Source: Vampirovibrio sp041737375 (GTDB taxonomy: Bacteria > Cyanobacteriota > Vampirovibrionia > Vampirovibrionales > Vampirovibrionaceae). From it: a DNA stretch of 64,000 nt. The DNA lies in assembly GCF_041737375.1 (NCBI RefSeq), contig NZ_JBGSRV010000004.1:62001-126000 (forward strand), written 5' to 3'. Within the stretch, counting starts at the first letter, position 1. Every line of letters begins with the position of its first letter. A program made the translations under genes and the position numbers. This document shows, one piece after another, positions 8,981 to 18,510 of this stretch. The notes under the pieces are model-generated. The model saw only the letters and a program-made list of their open reading frames with translations. It had not been told where the DNA came from and ran no database searches.

Positions 8981-10318
8981 TCAGTTCAGCGATTCCATTT
9001 TATTAATGATGTTAATGAACTTGCCATTGGGGCCTCTGGGAATATCATCCACTTCCATCACATGCACTTTCATATGCGGAGAGGTGTGTTTCAAGGTATT
9101 GAACACCAGCCGCTCCCGGTCAGATTCGGTAAAATTCCCGTTAGTCAACACCTTCAGGGTCACTTCGCCCTTTTTTTCCTGATAAAACTGGGTTTCAATC
9201 ACGTTATCCACCCCAACTGGAATATGTGCGGTAATGGCAATATGATAACCTTCCGGCGTTAACAGATAGCCGTAGGAGCGACCCAGTATCCGCTCAACTT
9301 TTCGAAAATAATTGCCGCAAGCGCAAGCCATTTGAGGATAAACGCTTTCTCGCATCTCCACAAAATCCTGAGTGCGATACCGCAACAGGGGCATGACATA
9401 ATTGTACAACTGGGTGCCTACCAGCTCGTAAAGGCCAGACTCTGGGGCTGGCAATAACTCGACAACCGAGTAATCTTCCTGAATATGATACTGGCCATGC
9501 GCACACTGACCAATGGCCGCCACCCGTTCGGCCTGCCCGTACCAGTCATAAATCTGGCACTGGAAAACATCCTCAATGTAAGCCCGCACCTCAGGATCGA
9601 GTGACTCTGAAGAGGTGAAAATGGCGTCAAATTGATAATCAACCTGATTGAGTCTGAAAAACTTGGCCAGCACATGCCCCATAGAGGGGCCGCAATACAG
9701 CACCTGAGGCTTAAAATCCAGAATTTTCTCAATGTAATCAGCGCAATTGTCACGAGACAGATGATAACTGGACATCTGCAATTCCCGGTTTGCGGGATTA
9801 TAACGCCAAAAGGGAGGGTAGTTTTGAGAGGCAGGGACAATGATTTCGCCCCTCAGCGAAACCCGGCGCTTGCCCATATCCCCAGCGTTGCGCCAGTGCC
9901 GCCACACCACGGCATGCTCAAAGTTAATGGCGTCAAAATCCCGTACAAATTTACCGGGCATACCCGTACTGCCACTGGTTGTGCCCATGTTGCATAAGAA
10001 ATTATAGTGTTTTTTTGAAATCAGCCGATCGTAGTTCTCCTGAACCGTTCTTTTGTCCAGCAGAGGCAGTTTTTCTAAATCCTTTGGCCCTTGAATGGTG
10101 TGTGGATCCAGTTTTAAAGACCGGAACAAATCCTGGTAATAAGGAACGTGCTGATAACAGTGCAAAACGATCTTCTGTATCATTTTGGACTGGTATGCAA
10201 GCAATTGCTCGGGCTTATAGGATTGGGTATGCTTCAGAGTATTAAAGTGACGCTGAAAGCGAGGCCCGTGCCGATATAGCTTTTTGAGCCAGCATTGAAC
10301 TTTAAATGGTCCTTTCAT
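8981..10318 (-). CDS. PaaK/CapK-family adenylate-forming enzyme, copy 1
   Basis: The protein has 445 residues and belongs to the phenylacetate-CoA ligase-like (PaaK/CapK) branch of the AMP-forming enzymes. The phosphate-binding loop is TTSGSTGMPGKF near residue 113. The family core follows: FTSSESLDPEVRAYIEDVF, IYDWYGQAERV and LRYRTQDFVEM. A CxC/C cluster (CACGN) may bind zinc. CapK-like proteins are common in capsule loci, where they are thought to activate a carboxylate for transfer to sugar, but the substrate here is unknown. The ATG at 10318 touches the TGA of the upstream paralogue (10319-10321) without a gap. Confidence 0.85.
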   Translation of the reverse strand: MKGPFKVQCWLKKLYRHGPRFQRHFNTLKHTQSYKPEQLLAYQSKMIQKIVLHCYQHVPYYQDLFRSLKLDPHTIQGPKDLEKLPLLDKRTVQENYDRLISKKHYNFLCNMGTTSGSTGMPGKFVRDFDAINFEHAVVWRHWRNAGDMGKRRVSLRGEIIVPASQNYPPFWRYNPANRELQMSSYHLSRDNCADYIEKILDFKPQVLYCGPSMGHVLAKFFRLNQVDYQFDAIFTSSESLDPEVRAYIEDVFQCQIYDWYGQAERVAAIGQCAHGQYHIQEDYSVVELLPAPESGLYELVGTQLYNYVMPLLRYRTQDFVEMRESVYPQMACACGNYFRKVERILGRSYGYLLTPEGYHIAITAHIPVGVDNVIETQFYQEKKGEVTLKVLTNGNFTESDRERLVFNTLKHTSPHMKVHVMEVDDIPRGPNGKFINIINKMESLN

Positions 10319-11635
10319 TCAGTTCATAACCTCCAGCTTGTTAATGATACTGATAAACTTACCGTTGGGCCCTCGTGGAATCCCCTGAACCTCATTTACA
10401 ATGACATTCATTTGTGGGGAAGTGTGCTCCAGCGTATTGCGAACCAAAAGCGCCCGATCCGTTTCCGAAAAATGACCGTTGGTTAACACATTCACAATCA
10501 ACTCACCAGGTTTTTCCTGATAGAACTGGGTTTCCAACAAATTCTCAACCCCTCTGGGAATATGATTGGTAATTGAAATCCGGTAGCCTTCCGGTGTCAA
10601 AATATAGCTATAATTGCGACCTAGAATCCGATCAACCAGGCGAAACGCTGAACCACAGGGGCAAGCCTCTGTTCTGGGAGAAACATAATCATAAGTGCGA
10701 TACCGCAACAGGGGCATTACAAAATTATTTAAGTGGGTACCTACCAGTTCCTGCCCATAAGCGCTGTCTTTCAACTCCACTACCGAGTAATCATCCTGAA
10801 TATGGTAGCCCCCCGCCTTGCACTGGCAAATGGCCACTACCCGCTCAGCCTGACCGTACCAATCATAAATTCGACTTTCAAAAACATCTTCAATATAGGC
10901 TCTGACGTGAGGCTCCAATGATTCGGAAGAGGTGAAAATGGCGTCAAAACGATATGGAACCTTTTGCTGTTGAAAAAATTTAGCCAGCAAATAAGCCGTA
11001 GAAGGATAGCAGTATAAAATTTCTGGCTGAAACCTCAGAATTTCTTCGATATAACTGGCGCTGTTGGCCAATGAGAGATGATACCCGGACATCAGCAACT
11101 CCTGATTGGCCCGGTTATACTTCCAGAAAGGAGGCTCGTTCTGGCTCGCAGGTACAATGCTATCGCCCCGCAAGGTGATGCGCTTTTTACCAAAATCCCC
11201 GGCATTCCGCCAGTGCCGCCAAACCACCGCGTTTTCAAAATTAATCGAGCCATAATCCCGGAAAAATTTGGCGGGTGTGCCCGTACTACCGCTGGTGCTT
11301 CCGAGGCGACACAATATGTTTTTCCGCCTGCGGGCAATCAGCTTGTCATAGTTTTCGTTAACGATTTTTTTCTCCATGAAGGGCAGTTTTTCCAAATCGT
11401 CGATAGTTTTAATATGCGCAGGCGTTAACTTAAGTTGGCGAAATAAATCCTGATAATAGGGAATATTTCGGTAACAATGATGCACCATTTTTTGCAGCTG
11501 CCTGTTCTGCAACCGTTTCAATTTCTCGGCTGAAAACTGGGCAGACTCTTCCAAACGCTTCAGATACCGACCAAAAATTGGCCCTTGGCGGTACGCTTTT
11601 TTAATCCAGCCCTGAAACTCAAACAGAGGTTCCAT
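10319..11635 (-). CDS. PaaK/CapK-family adenylate-forming enzyme, copy 2
   Basis: The 438-residue paralogue is clearly a tandem duplicate of the next gene, sharing long near-identical blocks such as ENAVVWRHWRNAGD and IYDWYGQAERV. The ATP loop is STSGSTGTPAKF and the terminal domain carries CPCGSAF. Both copies keep the motifs expected of an active adenylating enzyme. It starts 17 bases inside the preceding glycosyltransferase gene. Two copies side by side suggest two activated acyl or amino-acyl donors, or sequential use on one polymer. This is an inference from position. Confidence 0.85.
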   Translation of the reverse strand: MEPLFEFQGWIKKAYRQGPIFGRYLKRLEESAQFSAEKLKRLQNRQLQKMVHHCYRNIPYYQDLFRQLKLTPAHIKTIDDLEKLPFMEKKIVNENYDKLIARRRKNILCRLGSTSGSTGTPAKFFRDYGSINFENAVVWRHWRNAGDFGKKRITLRGDSIVPASQNEPPFWKYNRANQELLMSGYHLSLANSASYIEEILRFQPEILYCYPSTAYLLAKFFQQQKVPYRFDAIFTSSESLEPHVRAYIEDVFESRIYDWYGQAERVVAICQCKAGGYHIQDDYSVVELKDSAYGQELVGTHLNNFVMPLLRYRTYDYVSPRTEACPCGSAFRLVDRILGRNYSYILTPEGYRISITNHIPRGVENLLETQFYQEKPGELIVNVLTNGHFSETDRALLVRNTLEHTSPQMNVIVNEVQGIPRGPNGKFISIINKLEVMN

Positions 11636-12818
11636 CGAGTACCTCCCCCACAGTCGGTTCAGAATACTTTTCGTGTAAAAACCGAGGCGTCATTAATGAT
11701 TGATACAGTTGATAATAAGCATGCCGCATTCGCTCAATGTCAAATCCCACTACAAACTGTGCGGCAGCGGATGAAAGACCATCGGCCAGCACAGGATTAT
11801 GGTAAATCCGACGAATTTGCGTCACCAGCGAGTTAACCTCATCGTTTTCAAACAACAATCCAGTTTGATCATGCTCAATTAATTCAGCAGGACCATCAAT
11901 ATTACTGGCAATCACAGGAACACCCCCCGCCATCGCTTCTAAAACAACCAAACCCAGGCCTTCATACCGAGAAGGCAATACAAATAAATCAGCCTGCCTT
12001 AACACTTCGGGAACATCGGTGCGGTTTACCAAAAACTCAATCTCCGAGTCCAGCCCCAAGCTGGCAACCATTTTCTGAAGCGCCTGATAAGACTCCTGAC
12101 TGTACTCATACACCCCACCCATTAACTTTGCCTGAATATTCAATCCAGCTTGTTTACACTCATAAATGGCCTTAATCAGCAAATCCTGACCTTTTTTAGG
12201 GTAATATAAGCGCCCCACCTGAACAATTTGGAGTGGGTAATCCTGAAATGAGCGCTTCTGCAGTCGCTCCACCAGCGAAAGCCGATGAGCATTTCGAAAT
12301 GGGGACAAATCAATGCCATTATAGATTTGTGTATAAGGCCACAACCCTTCCCGCTGGCACAAAGCCGCCACCGATTTGGAGATGGCGATATGCTGATCAA
12401 TAAACGTTTGGTGAACCCATTTTTGCAGCCCGCTATAGTGAGCCGGAATGGTGTCATGCACCGTAAAAACCAGTTTGAGGGATGGCTTTAGCAGCTTGCA
12501 AAGCACCGCCCACAGCTTACTCCCCCCGTTATGGCAATGGATGATATCCACTTGGTGTGACCTAACGATTCGCAGCAGCGCCAACAGGTATTTAATGTGT
12601 TTGTGTCCTTCCGGTCGATCCAGAAAATAGACATTCAGGTTCATGGATTGCAAACGCTGGCGCAATTCAGGATTCACCGCCTGATTCATGATCACCACTG
12701 TAAATTGAACCTGCTGAAAATTACGACTGGCAGCCAGTAAGTCCAGCAACAGCTTCTCGGCCCCACCCACTTCCAAAGAGGAAATTAATTGCAACACTTG
12801 AATCAAAGGCTTTGTCAT
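11619..12818 (-). CDS. GT4-family glycosyltransferase
   Basis: The 399-residue GT-B enzyme begins with QLISSLEVGGAEKLLLDLL (typical GT4 N terminus). DIIHCHNGGSKLWAV and FTVHDTIP lie in the acceptor half. The donor half has VQVGRLYYPKKGQDLLI, LFVLPSRYEGLGLVVLEAMAGGVPVIAS and GPAELI. It probably uses a nucleotide sugar on the undecaprenyl-linked intermediate. One base separates it from the flippase gene upstream. Confidence 0.88.
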   Translation of the reverse strand: MTKPLIQVLQLISSLEVGGAEKLLLDLLAASRNFQQVQFTVVIMNQAVNPELRQRLQSMNLNVYFLDRPEGHKHIKYLLALLRIVRSHQVDIIHCHNGGSKLWAVLCKLLKPSLKLVFTVHDTIPAHYSGLQKWVHQTFIDQHIAISKSVAALCQREGLWPYTQIYNGIDLSPFRNAHRLSLVERLQKRSFQDYPLQIVQVGRLYYPKKGQDLLIKAIYECKQAGLNIQAKLMGGVYEYSQESYQALQKMVASLGLDSEIEFLVNRTDVPEVLRQADLFVLPSRYEGLGLVVLEAMAGGVPVIASNIDGPAELIEHDQTGLLFENDEVNSLVTQIRRIYHNPVLADGLSSAAAQFVVGFDIERMRHAYYQLYQSLMTPRFLHEKYSEPTVGEVLDGTSV

Positions 12819-12819
12819 A

Positions 12820-14130
12820 TCAGGTCATCACCGCCAAGTCCGATAGTGGTTTTTCTGAAACGGAACTTTGAAATTTGAGGTAAAACCAGCGGATTTGCAA
12901 CAGATAAAGCACCCGCCCTAAAAAAGTAACCGCCGCAGCCCCGTAAACCCCAAAAACAGGAATAATCCAGCAATTCAGCAACACGATAACAATGAGTTGA
13001 GCATATCGGCAGCCGCAAAGAATATCAGGCTTGCCTAAGGAGTAAAGGGCCTGCTCATAAGGCATACTCATCAATCCCGCTAAAAATGCCAACACCAGAA
13101 TTTGCAGCACCCCAACAGAATCCTGATAAGAGCTGCCCAGCAACAATGGCACCAGCCAAATGCTGGCGGGAATCAATAAAACAGCCCCCAAGGCCATCAT
13201 TCCCGTGCCTCGAATCATTTTCCCCGTGGTTCGAAAAATCTGAACCTCGTCCAGTTCGGCCAAGGTCGGCAGCAATACTTTTCCAAGCACCAAAGGCAAA
13301 AACGAAATAATCGCACACAGCTGAACGGCGGCATTATAAATGCCTAACTGCGCATAACTGACCCATAAACCCAACATGAAAAAATCAAGCCGCCCAATAA
13401 GGTTGTTAGCGACCGAGTAAATCAACATCCACCGCTCATACCCGATGATTTCAGAAAGCAGCTTGGGGTTCAGCGCCTTGGACCAGAACGCTTTTAGAAA
13501 GCCCACATATTTCCCCAAAAAAACCAGTGAAAATATCAAAGGAATCCAGTAAATCAACATGGCCCGTTCTAAAAACAGCTGTCCCGAATACAGCAGAAAA
13601 ATAATCCACAACAGACTCAATCCAAAACGTGATATATTCAACCACGCCCTTAGCTTAAAGCGTTGACTGGCCTGTAAATAAGTATCGTTCACAAAAAACA
13701 GAGACTCGCCCAGCAAGCCCAATATCAAAAACGGGGTATACTGACTCATCCCGGACTTGTGCATCAGCTCAAAAAACCAGACATTTCCCAGCACCAAAAA
13801 TAAGACCAGTACCATTAAAATGCCCAGTTTTACGCTGAGATAAAGCCCAAAAATACTCTGCTTTTCATCCTTATCTCTGGCCGCGAAGCGAACAGCGGTG
13901 TTTTCCATGCCAAAGTCAAACAAGGCGCTGCTCAAAGCGATCATCACAAAAATGAAAGAGTATTTCCCATAATCCTCAGGGCCCAATGCGCGAGTGAGCA
14001 TTAAAATAATCAAGAAATTGAACCCTTTGGTCACAATCGTCTCAAAAAAAGTAATGCCTAAGTTCTTTAGCAACGAGCCGGATTTCCGGCTGGCGCTAAA
14101 CGGATCTGAACTGGCGTGTGTTTTTGACAT
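12820..14130 (-). CDS. wzx: Wzx-like polysaccharide flippase
   Basis: The 436-residue multi-pass membrane protein has about 12 hydrophobic segments. The N-terminal pattern (GFNFLIILMLTRALGPEDYGKYSFIFVMIALSSALFDFG) is diagnostic for the MOP/PST flippases that turn lipid-linked repeat units across the inner membrane. It overlaps the polymerase gene by 35 bases. The symbol is used in the functional sense; sequence divergence in this family is high. Confidence 0.85.
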   Translation of the reverse strand: MSKTHASSDPFSASRKSGSLLKNLGITFFETIVTKGFNFLIILMLTRALGPEDYGKYSFIFVMIALSSALFDFGMENTAVRFAARDKDEKQSIFGLYLSVKLGILMVLVLFLVLGNVWFFELMHKSGMSQYTPFLILGLLGESLFFVNDTYLQASQRFKLRAWLNISRFGLSLLWIIFLLYSGQLFLERAMLIYWIPLIFSLVFLGKYVGFLKAFWSKALNPKLLSEIIGYERWMLIYSVANNLIGRLDFFMLGLWVSYAQLGIYNAAVQLCAIISFLPLVLGKVLLPTLAELDEVQIFRTTGKMIRGTGMMALGAVLLIPASIWLVPLLLGSSYQDSVGVLQILVLAFLAGLMSMPYEQALYSLGKPDILCGCRYAQLIVIVLLNCWIIPVFGVYGAAAVTFLGRVLYLLQIRWFYLKFQSSVSEKPLSDLAVMT

Positions 14131-15487
14131 ACAGCAAACTCAGCAAAACAAAAATAAATACCTTATAGTGCGGGGAAGCAAAGGTGTGATCAAAAATACT
14201 GACAAAAAACACCCCCACCATGGCCACACTGACCAGAATGGCGTAAGTTCTTTGGCCCCCGTGAGTCCGCGCGTATCGCATCCAGGAATTCAGCCAGGTA
14301 TAAACCAGAAAACAAAAGAGAATAGCGGCCCCGACAATACCAGCTTCCACCACGGTGAGTAAATAAAAGTTATGGGCAAACCAGTTGTGGTATTGGGACA
14401 TAGGCACCGAAGCCGGAATATGCGGCCAGGCGGCCAATGCGTAGGAATTCAACCCTGAACCAAACCAAAAAGCCTTGGCGCTACTGTTAATAGCGGCCAT
14501 TGGCACTTGCCAAACCATCAGGCGCTCTTCATAACTAACGGTTTCCACATAGGAAGAATTAAACAAGGTCAAGGCCAAGGGCACAATGGCGCACAAAATA
14601 AAGGCACCCACCATCAGCAACGCTCGCTTTAAATTAGGCTGACTGACTGCCAGATAAAAAATAGTTCCGGCAATTAACCCCAACAAAGTGCCACGGGAAT
14701 AGGTGGTAACCACCCCCAGCAAAATAATGCCAAACCAAAGAAAAGCCCTTTTTTTGCGCTTGATATGACGAAACAACAACGGCACAAAAATAAGCAGATT
14801 AATAACCAGAAAATTGCCCAGTGTATTAAAGTGAAAGGTGGTTCCCTTGCCGTGCCAAACCACGTTAGAGCCCAAACCCAAATAACCCAGATATCCCCGG
14901 TTGGACTGAAATTCAGCCCCGATACCAGTGACCGACTGAAAGGTTCCCAACAGGGCCTGAAAAACAGCGGTGGCAACCAGTGTTTTTAAAACAGCCGCTC
15001 GGGTAATTTGCTGGGAGCGCAAAAGGTAAATGGCCAAATAGTAAACGATAAACGCTTCTATAATTTTGAAAAAACCCAGCAACCCAGTATCACTGATGGA
15101 GAAAAAACCGGCCAGAAAAAACAACACGCTCAACACCGCAATCCAGGGGTCCAGCGCCGTCCTGATACTGACTTTATGGCCTTTCATCACCGCATGGGCC
15201 ACGCAAACCACCAAGGTATAAAAAATAATCAGTTCATTCAAAGAAAAACTGACGGGCAACACCCGAATACGCTCGGTAAAGGGAATGGTAAAAATGGCCA
15301 GATAAAAGGTTTTAGCGGGGTTGAGAGCCAAATAAGACAAAACAATGGCACCCACCAGCAAGCCCGCAATCACATAAACCGGAATCACCAGGCTCATCAA
15401 CCCCAGCACGGTGGAGATGAGCAGAAAAATAATCGCCCATCGCCACTGCTGTGAAGGATCTGTCCATTTTATTGCCGGACTAGCCAT
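14096..15487 (-). CDS. O-antigen ligase/polymerase-like membrane protein (Wzy-type)
   Basis: About 463 residues with 10-12 transmembrane helices and a large periplasmic loop (around YVETVSYEERLMVWQ to HIPASVPMSQYHNWFAHNFYLLTVVEAGIVG), the signature of the Wzy_C/O-antigen ligase family. In a Wzx/Wzy locus it would polymerise the flipped repeat units, but a WaaL-type ligase role cannot be excluded. I chose the ATG at 15487, which overlaps the stop of the upstream gene by 8 bases and has AGG nine bases upstream, over the TTG at 15493. Confidence 0.8.
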   Translation of the reverse strand: MASPAIKWTDPSQQWRWAIIFLLISTVLGLMSLVIPVYVIAGLLVGAIVLSYLALNPAKTFYLAIFTIPFTERIRVLPVSFSLNELIIFYTLVVCVAHAVMKGHKVSIRTALDPWIAVLSVLFFLAGFFSISDTGLLGFFKIIEAFIVYYLAIYLLRSQQITRAAVLKTLVATAVFQALLGTFQSVTGIGAEFQSNRGYLGYLGLGSNVVWHGKGTTFHFNTLGNFLVINLLIFVPLLFRHIKRKKRAFLWFGIILLGVVTTYSRGTLLGLIAGTIFYLAVSQPNLKRALLMVGAFILCAIVPLALTLFNSSYVETVSYEERLMVWQVPMAAINSSAKAFWFGSGLNSYALAAWPHIPASVPMSQYHNWFAHNFYLLTVVEAGIVGAAILFCFLVYTWLNSWMRYARTHGGQRTYAILVSVAMVGVFFVSIFDHTFASPHYKVFIFVLLSLLYVKNTRQFRSV

Positions 15488-18443
15488 TGGCAAGGCCTAA
15501 CTTAAGAGACACGGCTCTTTCAGCCAACATCCAGCCAAACTGAACATTAGTGAACAAGTATCGTTTCCACATACGCCGAGGCTCCTGGGATAAACGATAA
15601 AACCATTCCAAACCGGCATTCTGCATCCACACCGGAGCCCGCTTTACCTTGCCCGCAATGACATCAAAACTGCCGCCAACGCCCATCACAAAAGGAACAT
15701 TCATAATGCCCTTATAAGCGTTGATGAACTTTTCCTTCTTGGGAGAACTCATGGCCACAAACAGGATATCCGGCTTAGCCTCTCCGATTTTACGAGCCAC
15801 CTTGGCCTCTTCATCAGCACTAAAGTAACCGTTCCGATAGCCGCAAATCTTCAAGTTGGGATACAAAGCCCGGTAATGGGTAACCACATCCCGAACCACT
15901 TCTTCATCGGCTCCCAAAAAGAAAACCCGATAGCCCTTGCGGCTGGACATGCCCACCAGGTTTTGCATTAAATCAATGCCCGCCACCCGCTCAGGAATGT
16001 CAATGCCCAGCATCCGGGCGCCCATCACCACACCGGCCCCGTCCGCGTTGATCAAATCACAACTGTTTACGATATCTCGCAGTTTTTTGTCATGACTCAT
16101 GGTCACCAGCTTGGCCACATTGACCACCACATGCTGCATCCGCTCACCGTGTTCAATGGTGTGGGACACTCGTTGCAGGGTTTCCTGCATGGTCAGGGCG
16201 TCAATTTTAGCGCCCATAAATTCCACCCGGCTGCCAGAAGGAACCGTTTCATTGTCAGTAACGGGAACCAACGGGCCTCCGCCACCTTTGGGGCCTCCCC
16301 AATTAGAATACAATTCCTGCTCGTGGTTCAGACGATTGCTTTTTTCTCGCACCACAGAACCCAACAGGGGAACACCTGCTCCCCGAACCTTATCGGCAAT
16401 GGATCGCAAGGTTTTAAAGGTGGCTTCTTTATCGGCAAACAGAACCACCCCATCGGTAATGGTGGCAATGGCCATAAATTCTGGCGCCAGCAACGCCGCC
16501 GGGGTATCAATAAACACCCAGTCAAACTGCTCTTTCAGCACGTTCACCACTTGACGAAAACCACGACTGGCAAAATAATCGTAAGCGTTATCCACCGGCT
16601 GACGGTTCAGGGCCAGATAAATGCCGTTTACATCACGGGTCAGGCCACGCAGCACTTCCTCGGGAAAGACCGTCTGACCACTTCTCAATTTCAAATCGGT
16701 GGACATGATCAAGTCGCTCAAATCAGTGGTGGAGGCGGGATCTTCTACCATAGACAGCAAATTGCTGGGTCGTAAGTCCGCCTCAATGAAAACCACGCTT
16801 TGACCCAATCGACTCATACATTGAGCCAAGTGATAGGCCCCGCTGGATCTGGGCTTTTCAAAAGAAGAGGAAGTAAAGGCGATGGCCTGAGCTTCCGCTT
16901 TTCCCGCCTCAATCCGCAGGTTGGAAATAATATGCTTGCAAGCCATATCGTTCATGGAGAACATGGAACGATCGCTGAAGCCTCGGGCCTCAGGCGAGGT
17001 TTCCAACCAGGGAATGACGCCCAGAATTTTACTTTTGGTGGCCTCAGCCACCGCTTCAGACCCTTCGCAACGATCCTGGGTTTGGGTTTTGAGAACCGAA
17101 AGGCCCGCACCCACCCCTAAGCCCAGCAAGGTAGACAACACAATCAGATGCGCTCCGGTTGGGAAAGAAGGCTTTTCCGGCACGCTGGGGGCATCCACCA
17201 CAAACACGTTGCTGGGGGTTTCCGCTTCTTTAATCTGGGTTTCAATCTGCATTTTACGCAGTTCATCGTAAGCCAGCGCCAGCGCTTTTTCTTCTTCCTG
17301 AAGCCCACTTAGAGTATAACGGCTTTCGGGAATGGCCTTCAGCGAGGTATTCACACGCTCAATGGCAGAGCGCAAGCTCCCGACTTCAGAGCCAAGCCCG
17401 GCTGAACGGGCGCTGGAAGAAGCTAAATCCTGAACCAGCTGGCTGCGAACGTTATCATAAATTAACGGGCCATTAACAGGACTACCACCGGTGGTCTCCC
17501 GCACTTCCCGTTTCATTTGCGATTCCAGCTCTTCAATTTGACGTCTGGCGGCAACCATGGTGGGGTTGGTGGGGGCCAGCTTTACGGCGTCCTTGGCAGC
17601 TTGCTGTTTTAGCAAAGCCAGGTCAGAACGCATCTTCACCAGATTTTCGTTACCGGAACCCAGCGCCACCGCCTGTAAAGCCTGACTGGGCGTCATGGCC
17701 AACTGTTTTTGCAAAGCCTGTGCGTTGCTGCTGTTATTGCTATGAGAGGCTTTCACCGATTCCAGCTGGGCCACCAATTGGGTCTTCAGGCGCACCAGCT
17801 CATGGGTTTGAGCGTCAATATCAATGGTCATGTTACCGGATTGAAACTGCTTGAGCCGCTCTCGTACCGCCACCAGATTGGTTTCGATATTTTTCAGCTG
17901 CTCGTTCACATATTCTTTTTTCTGGGTATAAATTTGGCGGTTAAAGGCCAGGTTGGTATCATTCAAGCGTTCCAAAGCCACCCGCAGCATGTCTCTGGCC
18001 ATTTGTGGATCGTTCCATTTCAAGGCCACGGTTAAAACATCGGTACTTGGCTCTGTTTTTACTTCAATCAAATCCTGGGTATTGGGCTTGCCGTTTAACG
18101 TTTTGGCCCATTCTTTCTTCGGTTGCTGGCGAGCCACAAAATCAGACAGGTAAGAAGCCATTTCTTTGGAAGTCAGAATCTGGGCCTGAGTCATGACCGG
18201 GTTACCCGCCTGAGTAAGCGGACTGAGATAGCCCGGCTGATTGGTGGCAGGCTGGGACAAGTAACTACGGGTAGAAGTATCCTTAATCCAGACCTTGGCT
18301 TCAGATTCAAAACCTGGCTTGTAAGCGGTGAACACATATACCACCGCAAACAGGGCCATAACCCCGGCAGAAGCGAAAATTAACCATTTATCCCGAATAA
18401 AATTACGAACAAACCGGTTCTGCTGAAATTCCTCGATTTTCAT
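15480..18443 (-). CDS. Wzc/GumC-like co-polymerase with degenerate BY-kinase domain, fused to a TagA/WecG glycosyltransferase
   Basis: The 987-residue three-part protein has: residues 1-455, a chain-length-determinant domain with membrane helices at ~20-40 and ~431-451 and a coiled-coil periplasmic region; residues ~500-700, a tyrosine-kinase-like ATPase fold; and residues ~738-985, a complete GT26 (WecG/TagA/CpsF) domain with INADGAGVV, RVAGIDL, FFLGADEE, AMSSPKKEKF, VGGSFDVIAGKVKRAP and GLEWFYRLSQEPRR. The kinase P-loop, normally PGEGKST, reads FEKPRSSG at ~529-536, so the ATP-binding Lys and glycines are lost. Walker A' is IEADLRP and Walker B is FDWVFIDTP. A Gly-rich linker (GGPKGGGGP) joins kinase and transferase. 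GT26 enzymes add ManNAc-type sugars to lipid intermediates, which fits the WecC-like gene nearby. It probably couples sugar addition to chain-length control. Confidence 0.88.
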   Translation of the reverse strand: MKIEEFQQNRFVRNFIRDKWLIFASAGVMALFAVVYVFTAYKPGFESEAKVWIKDTSTRSYLSQPATNQPGYLSPLTQAGNPVMTQAQILTSKEMASYLSDFVARQQPKKEWAKTLNGKPNTQDLIEVKTEPSTDVLTVALKWNDPQMARDMLRVALERLNDTNLAFNRQIYTQKKEYVNEQLKNIETNLVAVRERLKQFQSGNMTIDIDAQTHELVRLKTQLVAQLESVKASHSNNSSNAQALQKQLAMTPSQALQAVALGSGNENLVKMRSDLALLKQQAAKDAVKLAPTNPTMVAARRQIEELESQMKREVRETTGGSPVNGPLIYDNVRSQLVQDLASSSARSAGLGSEVGSLRSAIERVNTSLKAIPESRYTLSGLQEEEKALALAYDELRKMQIETQIKEAETPSNVFVVDAPSVPEKPSFPTGAHLIVLSTLLGLGVGAGLSVLKTQTQDRCEGSEAVAEATKSKILGVIPWLETSPEARGFSDRSMFSMNDMACKHIISNLRIEAGKAEAQAIAFTSSSFEKPRSSGAYHLAQCMSRLGQSVVFIEADLRPSNLLSMVEDPASTTDLSDLIMSTDLKLRSGQTVFPEEVLRGLTRDVNGIYLALNRQPVDNAYDYFASRGFRQVVNVLKEQFDWVFIDTPAALLAPEFMAIATITDGVVLFADKEATFKTLRSIADKVRGAGVPLLGSVVREKSNRLNHEQELYSNWGGPKGGGGPLVPVTDNETVPSGSRVEFMGAKIDALTMQETLQRVSHTIEHGERMQHVVVNVAKLVTMSHDKKLRDIVNSCDLINADGAGVVMGARMLGIDIPERVAGIDLMQNLVGMSSRKGYRVFFLGADEEVVRDVVTHYRALYPNLKICGYRNGYFSADEEAKVARKIGEAKPDILFVAMSSPKKEKFINAYKGIMNVPFVMGVGGSFDVIAGKVKRAPVWMQNAGLEWFYRLSQEPRRMWKRYLFTNVQFGWMLAERAVSLKLGLANG

Positions 18444-18510
18444 GAATGCTTCATTCCTCTTGAATGCTTTGTATTGAATGCCTTGTAATAGGGTCTGGAT
18501 TGCCCAAAAG

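Noticed and set aside
16092..16775. 227-codon + strand ORF opposite the Wzc-TagA fusion
   Set aside because: Shadow frame with His/Gly/Asn-rich composition and no start signal.
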